Positions 7,711-17,116 are shown, counted from the first letter of the stretch. The stretch is DNA of 64,000 bases from Coralloluteibacterium stylophorae (GCF_018122625.2 NZ_JAGQFT020000004.1:62001-126000), one strand, 5' to 3'. Program-made: numbers and translations. The notes: generated by a model from the letters alone, not told the origin.

Positions 7711-8637
7711 TCAGGAGCCGTCGAGCGCGAGCGTCGGCGGCACCACGTGCATGGTGAAGTCGACGGTGCGCGTTTCCGCCGGAGCGGAAAGGTGCCCGAC
7801 CCAGCTGCCGCTGCGCGTCCAGGTGCGATCGTCGTCGCTGATGCGCAGGCCGCGCGGGGCATCGCCGGTCGCCGTGGGGCCGGAGGGCTCCTCGCCGGCG
7901 CAGATCGAGAAGCTCCGGCTCATGAGGTGGTGCTCGCTCTCGCCGAAGCTGCGCGCCGCCATCGCCGAATGGCTGTCGCCAACGAGTTCCCCCGGTGGCA
8001 TCGCCTCCTGGCGGTGGATGCCGGGCGCGGTGATCGTGCGCTGGCCTTCGCCGCCGAGTGCTGCGTCGTACTCGAGGATCACGCAGATGTCGTCTGGCCC
8101 GGTGCCGTCGCGCTCGGTGATGCCGCCCACGCGCAGCAGCTCCAGCGGACCGCCGACGCTGACCTGTTCGTGGACGCGCGAGTCCGCAGCCCGGATGAGC
8201 CGCTCGCCCCTGAGGAAGGCGGTGCCGCGGGACTGCGCCGGCAGCCCGACCGGCCCCTGCCCGTTGGTCCCTTCGAACTCGAACTGCGTGTAGCCGTAGC
8301 GCTCCCACAGGCAGACCAGCTGGCTCGCCGTGCCCTCCACCTGCGACTCGGCGTCCAGGCGCATCTGCACGTCGCCGCTGCGCATGTCGCCGGTGCGCGC
8401 GGCGCGGTAGCGGAACTCGATGTCCAGCTGTGCGAGGCGGCCGCCAGGCAGCAGCTCGCCGGTGTCGGCGTCGATGGTGGCGCAGGCCGCATCGAACGCC
8501 TCCGCGTGCCCGCCCTCCGCAGTCGCCGGATCGGCGTCCGCATCCTCCGGCGCCGTCTCCGCCTGGCACGCCGCGAGCAGCCCGCCGATGGCGAACGCGA
8601 TGACCGCCTGACTCCATGACCTCATGATCCGCTCCAT
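7711..8637 (-). CDS. Predicted lipoprotein of unknown function
   Basis: A 308-aa protein with a lipoprotein signal: a short basic start, a hydrophobic stretch and the lipobox LLAAC near residue 24. An acidic linker (EDADADPATAEGGH) separates the anchor from the folded part. Two paired Cys-containing segments (AACATIDADTG and QLVCLWERYG) suggest disulfides. The second ATG (residue 5, MRSWSQAV) is an equally good start. I do not recognise a family. The gene is divergent from the DUF2231/dehydrogenase operon, with 134 bp between starts. Confidence 0.65.
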   Translation of the reverse strand: MERIMRSWSQAVIAFAIGGLLAACQAETAPEDADADPATAEGGHAEAFDAACATIDADTGELLPGGRLAQLDIEFRYRAARTGDMRSGDVQMRLDAESQVEGTASQLVCLWERYGYTQFEFEGTNGQGPVGLPAQSRGTAFLRGERLIRAADSRVHEQVSVGGPLELLRVGGITERDGTGPDDICVILEYDAALGGEGQRTITAPGIHRQEAMPPGELVGDSHSAMAARSFGESEHHLMSRSFSICAGEEPSGPTATGDAPRGLRISDDDRTWTRSGSWVGHLSAPAETRTVDFTMHVVPPTLALDGS

Positions 8638-8771
8638 CGGGACGAGCGCCCGATGCTACCGGGCGCGCGTTCCGCGGCGGGTGCTTGCGACGGCTGCCGC
8701 GTTCGCCTCGCGTGCACCCGCGCCGTGTTGCCCTCTCCGCCTGCATCACGGGATCCGCGGAGCATCGCACC

Positions 8772-9200
8772 ATGGCTGTCACCTACGACACGGCGCCCGC
8801 GAGGGCGCTCCACCCCTTCCACGCGTTCCTGCTGGCGGCGAGCGTGCCGCTGTTCCTGGGCGCGCTGCTCGCCGACATCGCCTACGCGCGCAGCTACCAG
8901 GTCACCTGGAGCCACTTCGCGTCGTGGCTGCTCGCCGGCGGGTTAGTGTGCGCCGGGGTCGCGCTGCTGCTCGCGCTGATCGGACTGGTCCGCGCCGCAC
9001 CGCGTCGCGGCCACGCGCTGCTGGTCTTCGTGCTGCTGCTGGCGACCTGGGTGCTGGGCTTCATCGATTCGCTGGTCCATGCCCGGGACGCCTGGGCGGT
9101 GATGCCGAGCGCGCCGGTGCTGTCGGCGATCGTCACCGTGCTGGCGGCGGCGGCCACCTGGATCGGATTCGCGGGCTACCGCGTACGGAGGACGGCATGA
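8772..9200 (+). CDS. DUF2231 four-TM membrane protein
   Basis: A 142-aa inner-membrane protein with four predicted hydrophobic segments (around residues 15-40, 48-72, 80-100 and 115-135) and the DUF2231 opening HPFHAFLLAASVPLFLGALLADIAY. DUF2231 genes commonly precede PQQ-type sorbosone/glucose dehydrogenases, and here the stop codon overlaps the ATG of such a gene. The protein may help electron transfer or anchoring, but this is inferred from gene order only. Confidence 0.8.
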   Translation: MAVTYDTAPARALHPFHAFLLAASVPLFLGALLADIAYARSYQVTWSHFASWLLAGGLVCAGVALLLALIGLVRAAPRRGHALLVFVLLLATWVLGFIDSLVHARDAWAVMPSAPVLSAIVTVLAAAATWIGFAGYRVRRTA

Positions 9201-10486
9201 CGCGTTCGCATCTCCTGGTACTGGCCGCGGTGACGGCCGGCATGTCCGCCTGCGGCAGTGACGCGGGCCCCGCGACCTACGGCTCCGACCCCACGCTGCC
9301 CGAGCGTGAACGCGGCCTGCTGCCGAGCATGACGATCGCCGATCCCGGCGAATGGGGCGATGCGCGGCCGACCGTGCCGGACGGCTACGAAATCACCGCG
9401 ATCGCCACCGACCTCGAGGTGCCGCGGCAGACCCTGGTGCTGCCCAACGGCGACATCCTCGTGGCCGAGGGCAAGGGCGGCGGCGATGCGCCGAAGGAGA
9501 GGCCGAAGGACGTCATCGCCGGCTACATCAAGGCCAAGGGCACCACCTCGGTGCAGGGGGGCGACCGTCTGACCCTGCTGCGCGACGCCGACGGCGACGG
9601 CACCTACGAAGGCCGGCACGTGTTCGCCGAGAACCTCAACGCGCCCTACGGCCTCGCCCTCGTCGGCGATGACCTCTACGTCGCCAACCAGGACGCGCTG
9701 GTGCGCTTCGACTACCGCGAGGGGCAGACGCGTGCGAGCGGCGAGCCGGAGACCGTCACCCGGCTGCCGTCGGAGATCAACCACCACTGGACCAAGGCGC
9801 TGACCGCGAGCGAGGACGGCCGCTTCCTCTACGTCGGCATCGGCTCCAACAGCAACATCACCGAACGCGGCATGGCCGCCGAGGTCGATCGCGCCATGAT
9901 CTGGGAGGTCGACGCCGAAAGCGGGCGCCATCGTCCCTACGCCACCGGCCTGCGCAATCCGACGGCGCTCACCATTCGCCCGGAAAGCGGCGAGCTCTGG
10001 GCGGTGGTCAACGAGCGCGACGAGCTCGGCGAGAACCTGGTGCCCGACTACCTCACCTCGGTGCGCGAGGGCGGCTTCTACGGCTGGCCCTACAGCTACT
10101 GGGGCCAGCACGTGGATCCGCGCGTGCGCCCGCAGGATCCGGACAGGGTCGCCTCGGCAATCGCACCGGACTACGCGCTCGGCGCGCACGTGGCCGCGCT
10201 CGGCGTGGACTTCTCCTCGCCGGCGATGGGTGCGCAGTTCGCCGAGGGCGCCTTCGTCGGCGAGCACGGCAGCTGGAACCGCGAGGAGCCGGCGGGCTAC
10301 AGGGTCGTGTTCGTGCCGTTCCGCAACGGCCGCCCGAGCGGCGAACCGGTCGACTTCGTCACCGGCTTCATGGACGACGACACCACCCGCGGCCGTCCGG
10401 TCGGCGTCACCGTCGACCCCCGCGGCGCCCTCATCGTCGCCGACGACCTGTCGAACACGATCTGGCGGGTGGCGCCGGTGCGCTAG
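9197..10486 (+). CDS. PQQ-dependent sugar dehydrogenase-like (sorbosone dehydrogenase family) lipoprotein
   Basis: A 429-aa exported protein: hydrophobic N-terminus with lipobox-like MSACG near residue 19, then a six-bladed propeller of the L-sorbosone/soluble glucose dehydrogenase family. Diagnostic stretches include GLRNPTALTIRPESGELW, GGFYGWPYSYWG, GEHGSWNRE and DDLSNTIWRV. Family members oxidise sugars or polyols in the periplasm with PQQ, although many homologues have not been shown to bind it. The ATG overlaps the stop of the DUF2231 gene (ATGA), so both are made together. No PQQ biosynthesis gene is in the window. Confidence 0.85.
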   Translation: MTRSHLLVLAAVTAGMSACGSDAGPATYGSDPTLPERERGLLPSMTIADPGEWGDARPTVPDGYEITAIATDLEVPRQTLVLPNGDILVAEGKGGGDAPKERPKDVIAGYIKAKGTTSVQGGDRLTLLRDADGDGTYEGRHVFAENLNAPYGLALVGDDLYVANQDALVRFDYREGQTRASGEPETVTRLPSEINHHWTKALTASEDGRFLYVGIGSNSNITERGMAAEVDRAMIWEVDAESGRHRPYATGLRNPTALTIRPESGELWAVVNERDELGENLVPDYLTSVREGGFYGWPYSYWGQHVDPRVRPQDPDRVASAIAPDYALGAHVAALGVDFSSPAMGAQFAEGAFVGEHGSWNREEPAGYRVVFVPFRNGRPSGEPVDFVTGFMDDDTTRGRPVGVTVDPRGALIVADDLSNTIWRVAPVR

Positions 10487-10610
10487 GCGCGGAAGGCCGC
10501 GCGGCCGACCCGGGGCCCGCGCGGCCCGGGCGCGGGACGGCGGAGGACGGACGCGGCCGTGTCCCATGGCCGCGACCGTGACCTCCGGACCTGCAGCCGC
10601 CGGCGATGAG

Positions 10611-12413
10611 ATGCGACCATCGGCGCTTCCCCGGCCGACGGACGCGCATGACGTGAAATCCCTGCTTGCCTGCGGCGCGCTCGCGCTGTGCCTCGCCCTG
10701 CCCGCCCCGCGGGCGCACGCCTCCGCCGCGGACGATGCCTTCGAGGCGGTCTACGAACAGGAGTGGGACTGGCGCCAGGCCGAGTTCGGCCGCGACGACG
10801 ACGAGGATGCGCCGCCGTCGCGGACGCTGGCCGACGTCGACGCGCAGGCCCAGGCGCGGCGCCTGGCGAAATGGGAGGACGTGCTGCGCCGGCTCGACGG
10901 CATCGACGCCGCGGCCCTGAGCGAGGACAACCGCATCAACCTCGCGGTCTATCGCCCGCAGATCGAGGCGATGGCGGAGAACATCCGCGTGCGCGCCTAC
11001 GAGATGCCGTTCAACTCCGACAGCTCGTTCTGGTCGAACCTCGCCTTCATGGCGCGCGGCGACTTCGGCAGCGTCGAGGACTACGAGGCCTACGCGGCGC
11101 GGCTGCGCGACGTGCCGCGGGTGTTCGGCCAGCACATCGACAACATGCGCGCAGGGCTCGCGCGCGGCTTCAGCGTGCCGCGTGCGGTGCTGGAGGGCCG
11201 CGACGGCTCGATCGCCGCCGTGGCCGACCTCGACGACCCGGAGGCCGCGAGCTTCTGGGCGCCGTATGCGCGCATGCCCGCGACCATTCCGGCCGGTGAG
11301 CAGGAGCGCCTGCGCGAGGAGGGCCGCGCGGCGATCCGCGAGGCGGTGGTCCCGGCGTTCCGGACGCTGCTCGCCTTCTTCCGCGAGGAGTACGTGCCGC
11401 AGGCGCGCACCACCCTCGCCGCCGAGGCGATGCCCGACGGCGAGCGCTTCTACCGCGCGCAGATCCGCGAATACACCACGCTCGACCTGTCGCCGCAGGA
11501 GATCCACGGGATCGGCCTGGCCGAGGTCGCGCGCATCCGCGGCGAGATGGAGGCGATCATCGACGGGCTCGGGTTCGAGGGCGACTTCCAGGACTTCATC
11601 GCCTTCCTGCGCACCGATCCGCAGTTCTACCCCGAGACCCCGCGCGACCTGCTCGAGCGCGCGGCGTGGATCGCCAAGCGCGTGGACGGCAGGCTCGGCG
11701 ATTTCTTCGAACCGCTGCCGCGGCACCGCTTCACCATCGAGCCGGTGCCCGACGACATCGCGCCGTTCTGGACCGCCGGCCGCGGCGGCCTGGGCACCTA
11801 CTGGGTCAACACCTACGACCTGCCCTCGCGGCCGTACTACAACCTGCCGGCGCTGACCCTGCACGAATCGGCGCCGGGCCACTCGTTCCAGGCCGCGCTG
11901 GCGCTGGAGCAGGGCGAACAGCCGGACTTCCGGCGCAACAGCTACATCTCCGCCTATGGCGAGGGCTGGGCGCTGTACGTGGAGAAGCTGGGCAAGGAGA
12001 TGGGCATCTACGAGACGCCGTACGAGGACTTCGGCCGGCTCACCTACGAGATGTGGCGCGCCTGCCGCCTGGTGATCGACACCGGCGTGCACCACGACGG
12101 CTGGAGCCGCGAGCAGGCGCTGGCCTATCTGCGCGACAACACCGCACTCTCGGAGCACGAGGTCACGACCGAGGTCGACCGCTACATCTCGTGGCCGGCG
12201 CAGGCGCTGAGCTACAAGCTGGGCGAGCTCGCCATCGTGCGCCTGCGCGGCGAGGCCGAGGCCGCGCTGGGCGCGGAGTTCGACATCAAGGCCTTTCACG
12301 ACGCGGTGCTGCGGCTCGGCTCGGTGCCGCTGCCGGTGCTCGAGGACCGTATCCGCGCCTTCATCCGCGAGCAGAAGGACGCGGCCGACGGCGAGATCGC
12401 CGCTGCGGCCTGA
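10611..12413 (+). CDS. DUF885 family metallopeptidase-like protein, exported
   Basis: About 600 aa with a signal peptide (KSLLACGALALCLALPAPRAHA) and the DUF885 fold, related to M32/M3-type zinc peptidases. The putative zinc motif is LHESAPGHSFQ (HExxxxH-like, with PGH) and is followed by SAYGEGWALYVEKLG, which carries the third ligand Glu. Two starts are possible: the ATG at 10611, which gives a 14-residue extension before the signal, and a GTG at 10653, which gives a compact signal peptide; the latter may be the true one. The substrate is unknown. It stands alone between the dehydrogenase operon and a convergent gene. Confidence 0.8.
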   Translation: MRPSALPRPTDAHDVKSLLACGALALCLALPAPRAHASAADDAFEAVYEQEWDWRQAEFGRDDDEDAPPSRTLADVDAQAQARRLAKWEDVLRRLDGIDAAALSEDNRINLAVYRPQIEAMAENIRVRAYEMPFNSDSSFWSNLAFMARGDFGSVEDYEAYAARLRDVPRVFGQHIDNMRAGLARGFSVPRAVLEGRDGSIAAVADLDDPEAASFWAPYARMPATIPAGEQERLREEGRAAIREAVVPAFRTLLAFFREEYVPQARTTLAAEAMPDGERFYRAQIREYTTLDLSPQEIHGIGLAEVARIRGEMEAIIDGLGFEGDFQDFIAFLRTDPQFYPETPRDLLERAAWIAKRVDGRLGDFFEPLPRHRFTIEPVPDDIAPFWTAGRGGLGTYWVNTYDLPSRPYYNLPALTLHESAPGHSFQAALALEQGEQPDFRRNSYISAYGEGWALYVEKLGKEMGIYETPYEDFGRLTYEMWRACRLVIDTGVHHDGWSREQALAYLRDNTALSEHEVTTEVDRYISWPAQALSYKLGELAIVRLRGEAEAALGAEFDIKAFHDAVLRLGSVPLPVLEDRIRAFIREQKDAADGEIAAAA

Positions 12414-12419
12414 ATGCAT

Positions 12420-12443
12420 CCGGCCGCCCCGCGGGGCGGCCGG
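12420..12443. terminator. Perfect 24-bp palindrome between convergent genes
   Basis: A fully self-complementary 24-bp GC sequence fills exactly the gap between the stop of the DUF885 gene and the stop of the convergent gene at 12444. It can form a hairpin on both transcripts. It lacks T-tracts, so it fits a bidirectional terminator or RNA-stabilising structure of a high-GC genome. Confidence 0.55.
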
Positions 12444-13136
12444 TCACGGCGACAGCCGTTCGAACCTACCGCCGCGCGGGTCGAGCGCGAACACCGCGCC
12501 CGGGCAGCGGGCGCTTTCGGGCAGGCGCAGCACGGTGCGCGCCTGCTCGACCGCGACCTCGACCGTGCGCATGCCGCGGTTGCAGGTGGGCGCCGGCAGC
12601 ACCAGCGTCTGCACGAGCGCGCCGTCGGCCTTGGCCAGCACCTCGATCCGCGCGACCGGCGCGCCCTCGTCCCCGGGGACGCGGAAGTAGAAGCGCTCGG
12701 TGGAGGCGAGCTGCAGGATCGCGAAGGGCGCCCCGGCGACGGTGGCCTGCCAGTCCGAATACGCAGCCAGGTCGAGGCGGAACGGCAATTGCCGGCGGCT
12801 GCGGTAATCGGTCCAGGTGCCGGTGAGCGCCCGGGTCGAGGCGAAGAAGTCGTGCTGGTCGAAGCGCAGCCGCGCCGTGGGCAGGCCGCCGGCATCGACC
12901 TCGTCCAGCATCCTCGGCCCGTTGCGCTGCATGGTCGGCTTGAAGCCGATGGGCGTGCGATAGCGGTCGTAGAAGTAGAGCCCGGCGGCGACCTGGTTCT
13001 CGACCTCGATCTGCACGGTGACGCGGGCGCCGCCGAGCGTTCCGGCGTACTGCATCACCGCCGCCTGCGCACCCACGGCGCCCGCCGCCGCCAGCAGCGC
13101 GACGGCCATCCGCGGGAACATGCGCGCCCGCGTCAT
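12444..13136 (-). CDS. Periplasmic protein of unknown function (paralogue of upstream gene)
   Basis: A 230-aa protein with a cleavable signal peptide (MTRARMFPRMAVALLAAAGAVGAQA). The mature part begins with a Y-x-G-x-x-G segment like that of the upstream gene product and has a shared internal pattern RIEV...GAL.Q.L. Two Cys residues (PTCNRG and ESARCPG) could form a disulfide. Its ATG overlaps the stop of the upstream gene by one base pair set, so the two are an operon. The family is not recognised with confidence; see the neighbour for a possible XAC2610-like link. Confidence 0.65.
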   Translation of the reverse strand: MTRARMFPRMAVALLAAAGAVGAQAAVMQYAGTLGGARVTVQIEVENQVAAGLYFYDRYRTPIGFKPTMQRNGPRMLDEVDAGGLPTARLRFDQHDFFASTRALTGTWTDYRSRRQLPFRLDLAAYSDWQATVAGAPFAILQLASTERFYFRVPGDEGAPVARIEVLAKADGALVQTLVLPAPTCNRGMRTVEVAVEQARTVLRLPESARCPGAVFALDPRGGRFERLSP

Positions 13137-14044
13137 CAGCAGGCCTCCCGGCGCGAATCGACGTGCTCGAGCGTGAGCGGACCGCTGAAGCGGTGAACCT
13201 CCCACAGGCAGGTGCGGTCGTCCCAGTCGATGGTCTCGGACAGGCGCAGGGACGCCTCGCCATCCTCGAAGCGCAGCGCCCCACGCGCGGCGAGCGCCTC
13301 CAGCGCCGGCGCACGGCGGTAGCCGCCGCCCTGCGACAGGAAGTACTGCACGGGGCCGGCGCGATTGCCGTCGCCGAAGCCGGTGGCGCGCACGTCGCCG
13401 ATGCCGTCGCCGTCGATCTGCAGCACCTCCAGCGTCCCGGTGCCGCCGAACCACAGGTCCAGCCCGTCGAGTGCCTGCAGCAGGGCGCCGGTCGTGGCGT
13501 CGCGCACCTCGATGCGGTCGACCCGGCCCGTCGGCGCTCCGGCCGGCTTGCTCGCGTGCACGCTGAAGGTTCGGTCGCCGCCGGGTGTGTCCTGCAACAG
13601 GTCGCCCGCGAACGCCGGCGTATCCGGACCGGTCTCGAACCGCGTCACCCGCTGCAGGTCAAGGGGCCGCGCCTCGCGCGTGCGCAGGTCGACCCAGCGG
13701 CCGTGGAGCTGGGATGCGGAGGCGCCGAAGGGCCGCAGCGCGAGCGCGGCCTCGGGCAGATCGCCGCCCACGCCTTCGGTGCTGATCACCAGCGGCGCAT
13801 CCTCGGCATACGGCGTGCGCTCCAGCGCGATGCGGCGGTGGTCGGCAGCGAGCAGGAAGCCGCCCATGGCATTCCAGGCCGCATCGTGGGCGAGGACCAG
13901 GTCGATGCGATCGGCGCCGACGTGCCCCCGGTAATGGGTGATCACGTCCGGCAGGGCATGCGTCGCCGGCACCGTGCCCAGGAGCAGGAGCGCCACGCAG
14001 GCGCACGCCGCCGCGCGCGGGCGGCGGAACAGAGGGGATGGCAT
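13136..14044 (-). CDS. Periplasmic protein, possibly XAC2610-like
   Basis: A 302-aa exported protein (signal peptide ending ...LLLLGTVPATHA). The N-terminal half mirrors the downstream paralogue. The C-terminal half contains the acidic loop IDGDGIGDVRATGFGDGN followed by VQYFLSQGGGY, which resembles the calcium-binding repeat of XAC2610-type xanthomonad periplasmic proteins, some of which inhibit lysozyme-like effectors. This resemblance is from memory of the motif and is weak. It ends with DDRTCLWEVHRFSGPL and a terminal Cys. Both this protein and its partner would act in the periplasm. Confidence 0.55.
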   Translation of the reverse strand: MPSPLFRRPRAAACACVALLLLGTVPATHALPDVITHYRGHVGADRIDLVLAHDAAWNAMGGFLLAADHRRIALERTPYAEDAPLVISTEGVGGDLPEAALALRPFGASASQLHGRWVDLRTREARPLDLQRVTRFETGPDTPAFAGDLLQDTPGGDRTFSVHASKPAGAPTGRVDRIEVRDATTGALLQALDGLDLWFGGTGTLEVLQIDGDGIGDVRATGFGDGNRAGPVQYFLSQGGGYRRAPALEALAARGALRFEDGEASLRLSETIDWDDRTCLWEVHRFSGPLTLEHVDSRREAC

Positions 14045-14175
14045 GGTGCGCGGCGCGCCGGTCGGCTGGAGGGGCGCAGAGTCTAGCCGCGGCATCCGCG
14101 GCGGGACACGGCGCCGCCGCCTGCACGCCGTCGCCCGGCGGGAGACGCCGCGATGTTCGTGCCGGATGCCGGTGT

Positions 14176-14637
14176 TCAGTCCTCCGCGGCGCTGCGTGCG
14201 ATCAGCGCCGCGCTGCCGACCGCGACCGCGTCCTCGACCGCGCCGGTGGCGGTCTGGCCGTAGCGGTCGATCGCGCGCATGCGCAGGTTGAAGGTCAGGT
14301 AGGCCGCACCGACGGCGGCACCCGCGCCCAGCAACGCGGCGACGCCCCTCTGGTGGCGGGGCGCCAGCGCCATGCCGGCGAGTGCGCCGGTGGCCACGCG
14401 CGCGACCATGCCGGCGGGGACGATGCGGTCGGGCGCGGACTTCATCTTGTCGCCGGCCAGTTCGCCGGCGGCGACGGCGAGTGCGCCCGCGGAGGCGAGC
14501 GGGCCGGCGAGCAGGCGCGGCGCGCCGCTGTCGGCCGGCAGCGCGCCCATGCGCGCGGCATTGGCGACGGTGGCGAGTGGCGTCATCGAACGCATGCCGG
14601 CGACGGCACCCATGAGGATGGAGTGGATCAGGGCCAT
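14176..14637 (-). CDS. DUF4126-like membrane protein
   Basis: A 153-aa small membrane protein rich in Ala/Gly, with about four hydrophobic segments. The N-terminus MALIHSILMGAVAGMRSMTPLA fits the DUF4126 family, whose members have the GxxAGMRSMTP-type opening. The C-terminal acidic stretch RSAAED is cytoplasmic or periplasmic. The function of the family is unknown. It stands alone, divergent from the siderophore receptor, and shares the 318-bp upstream region with it. Confidence 0.65.
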   Translation of the reverse strand: MALIHSILMGAVAGMRSMTPLATVANAARMGALPADSGAPRLLAGPLASAGALAVAAGELAGDKMKSAPDRIVPAGMVARVATGALAGMALAPRHQRGVAALLGAGAAVGAAYLTFNLRMRAIDRYGQTATGAVEDAVAVGSAALIARSAAED

Positions 14638-14955
14638 GTTCTGCACCTTCGCAAGGGGATGAGAAAGCGGCGGCGGCCGCAGGTCGAGGGCCGACCAGTC
14701 GCGCTCCGCGGACACCGCGAGTGGACGCGAAGCAGGGTGGTCCCGGCGAGAAGGCGGGCGCTGGCTCGACCAAGCGCCGACAACTGGCAAATGGGAATCG
14801 TTTCCATTACGATCCGCGACCGTCGTCGGCGACCGGATGTGCGGACGCCGACGACCGGAACGCGAGCTCGCACCAGACGAGCGCCGGCACCGCCCCTCCC
14901 GGCCGCCCCGACGCATCGGCGGAGGCCGGGTCGTATCCACTCCGGACGAGTCCCG
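14638..14955. other. 318-bp divergent regulatory region
   Basis: This gap separates the DUF4126 gene (leftward) from the TonB-dependent siderophore receptor gene (rightward). It holds the Fur-type box at 14790-14808 and otherwise GC-rich sequence in which I see no gene. Confidence 0.6.
14790..14808. promoter_or_regulatory. Fur box upstream of the siderophore receptor
   Basis: The 19-bp sequence AATGGGAATCGTTTCCATT is an inverted repeat with 7 of 8 arm positions matching. It closely follows the xanthomonad Fur consensus (AATGAGAATCATTCTCATT type). It lies 148 bp upstream of the receptor ATG, which fits iron-dependent repression by Fur. The AT-rich island is conspicuous in the surrounding GC-rich DNA. 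Confidence 0.8.
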
Positions 14956-17109
14956 ATGACCCACACCGCCGCCCGCCGCCGCACCGCACGTGCACTCCGC
15001 CGCGCTCCCCTGCACCCCGCCCTGCTCGTCGCACTCTGTCTCGGCGCCGCCCCCGCCTGGGCCCAGCAGACCACCGTCGAGGACGAGGCCGCTGTCACCC
15101 TGCAGCGCCTGGACGTCGAGGGCGAGCGCGTCGACGACGGCTACACCGTCGACCAGACCCGCGCCGGCACGCGCTTCGACCTCGAGCTGCGCGAGATCCC
15201 GCAGTCGGTCACCGTGGTCACCCGCCAGCGCATGGACGACCAGAATCTGCTGAGCATCGGCGAGGTGCTCTCCAACGTCACCGGCGTGTCCGGGACCTAC
15301 AGCGACAGCGAGCGGCTCGAGTTCTACGCGCGCGGCTTCTACATCGACAACTTCCAGTTCGACGGCATCCCGACCACGATGGACCAGGCCTGGAGCTACG
15401 GCGATTCCGCACTCGACCTCGCGCTGTACGAGCGCGTGGAGATCGTGCGCGGCGCCACCGGCCTGCTGACCGGCGCGGGCAATCCGTCGGCCTCGGTCAA
15501 CCTCATCCGCAAGCACGCCGACAGCCGCGTGTTCACCGGCAGCGTGTCGCTAGGCATCGGCAACTGGAGCCGCAGCCGCGGCGTCGCCGACGTCAGCGTG
15601 CCGCTCAACGCCGACGGCAGCGTGCGCAGCCGCGTGGTCGCCTCCTACCAGGACGGCGAGTCGCACATGGACCGCTACGCCCTGCGCAAGAAGCTCGCCT
15701 ACGCGGTGATCGACGCCGACCTCGGCGCGGACACCGTGCTCAGCATTGGCCACGACTACCAGAAGAAGGAGTCCGACGACGTCACCTGGGGCGGCTTCCC
15801 GATCTGGTACGCCGACGGCACGCGCACCGACTACGGCGAGTCGTTCAACCCCGCCGCCGACTGGACCTTCTGGGACACCACCGTGCGGCGCAGCTTCGCC
15901 AGCCTCGAGCACGGCTTCGCCAGCGGCTGGTCGCTGCGCGCCAACGCCACCCACGACGAGAGCGAGGCGGACAACGCGCTGTTCTACCCGTTCTACACGA
16001 TCTACGGCTTCGACCCGGACACCGGCGGCGGCGTCGTGCCCTACTCCGGCCGCTACAACACCCAGCGCGAGGTCGATGGCCTCGATGCCTACGCGGAAGG
16101 GCCCTTCCAGGCCTTCGGTCGCGAGCACGAACTGATGCTGGGCCTGAGCCGCAACCAGCGCGACTACGTCAACAACGGCGCCTTCGACTTCCCCGGCCCG
16201 CTGCCGACCTATCTCGACTGGACCGGCGCGTACCCGCAGCCGGCCTGGGGCGAGCTGCCCGAGCAGAGCCGCGGCACCATCACCCAGAACGCCGCCTATG
16301 CGGCCGCGCGCTTCTCGCTGGCCGATCCGCTGTCGCTGATCCTGGGCGCGCGCCACACCGACTGGGAGAGCGAGGACGAAGGCGCCGACCGCTCGCACGA
16401 CGTGACCACGCCCTATGCCGGCCTGGTCTGGGACATCGACGGCACCTGGTCGACCTACCTCAGCTACACCGACATCTTCCAGCCGCAGAGCCTGCGCTAC
16501 GCCAGCGGCGCGTTCCTCGACCCGGTCGAGGGCATGAGCTACGAGGCCGGCGTCAAGGCGGCCTGGTTCGACGACCGCCTGAACGCCTCGCTGGCGGTGT
16601 TCCGCATCGAGCAGGACAACGTCGCGCAGGCCACCGGCGAGCTGCTGCCCAATGGCGAGGCGGTGTACCGCGCGGCCGAGGGCACGGTGAGCGAAGGCTA
16701 CGACTTCGAACTCACCGGCCGCCTCGCCGCCGGCTGGGACGCGACCTTCGGCGTGTCGCACTACACCGCACGCGACGCCGGCGGCGCCTCGATCAACACC
16801 CAGCTGCCGCGCAGCACGGTCAAGCTGTTCACCAGCTACACCCCGCAGGCGCTGCCGGCGCTGACGGTCGGCGGCGGCGTCAACTGGCAGAACCGCACCT
16901 ACTACGTGGATGCGGTGTACGGCGAGTTCGAGCAGGACCCCTATGCCCTGGCCAGCCTGTTCGCGCGCTACCGCATCACTCCGCAGCTCAGCGCGCAGAT
17001 CAACGTCGACAACCTGTTCGACGAGGAGTACTACTCGCAGTTCAATTCCGGCTACGGCGCCTGGGGCGCGCCGCGCGGCGGCATGGCCACGCTGACCTGG
17101 GCCTTCTGA
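14956..17109 (+). CDS. TonB-dependent siderophore receptor (FhuE/FpvA type)
   Basis: A 717-aa outer-membrane receptor with a signal peptide ending AAPAWA, a plug domain (LREIPQSVTVVTRQRMDDQN, then the GATGLLTGAGNPSASVNLIRK segment) and a 22-strand barrel ending in Phe (TLTWAF). The IPQSVTVV plug opening and the GAGNPSA loop are those of ferric-siderophore receptors of the FhuE/FpvA/FoxA group. It imports ferri-siderophores with TonB-ExbBD energy. No siderophore biosynthesis or cytoplasmic-membrane transporter gene is next to it, so it probably uses foreign siderophores. The Fur box at 14790-14808 indicates iron control. Confidence 0.9.
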   Translation: MTHTAARRRTARALRRAPLHPALLVALCLGAAPAWAQQTTVEDEAAVTLQRLDVEGERVDDGYTVDQTRAGTRFDLELREIPQSVTVVTRQRMDDQNLLSIGEVLSNVTGVSGTYSDSERLEFYARGFYIDNFQFDGIPTTMDQAWSYGDSALDLALYERVEIVRGATGLLTGAGNPSASVNLIRKHADSRVFTGSVSLGIGNWSRSRGVADVSVPLNADGSVRSRVVASYQDGESHMDRYALRKKLAYAVIDADLGADTVLSIGHDYQKKESDDVTWGGFPIWYADGTRTDYGESFNPAADWTFWDTTVRRSFASLEHGFASGWSLRANATHDESEADNALFYPFYTIYGFDPDTGGGVVPYSGRYNTQREVDGLDAYAEGPFQAFGREHELMLGLSRNQRDYVNNGAFDFPGPLPTYLDWTGAYPQPAWGELPEQSRGTITQNAAYAAARFSLADPLSLILGARHTDWESEDEGADRSHDVTTPYAGLVWDIDGTWSTYLSYTDIFQPQSLRYASGAFLDPVEGMSYEAGVKAAWFDDRLNASLAVFRIEQDNVAQATGELLPNGEAVYRAAEGTVSEGYDFELTGRLAAGWDATFGVSHYTARDAGGASINTQLPRSTVKLFTSYTPQALPALTVGGGVNWQNRTYYVDAVYGEFEQDPYALASLFARYRITPQLSAQINVDNLFDEEYYSQFNSGYGAWGAPRGGMATLTWAF

Positions 17110-17116
17110 CCGCCAT

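Noticed and set aside
9197..10486. Frame extension of the dehydrogenase to 8624
   Set aside because: The extension would cover the DUF2231 gene; the lipoprotein-like start at 9197 overlaps the previous stop in an ATGA.
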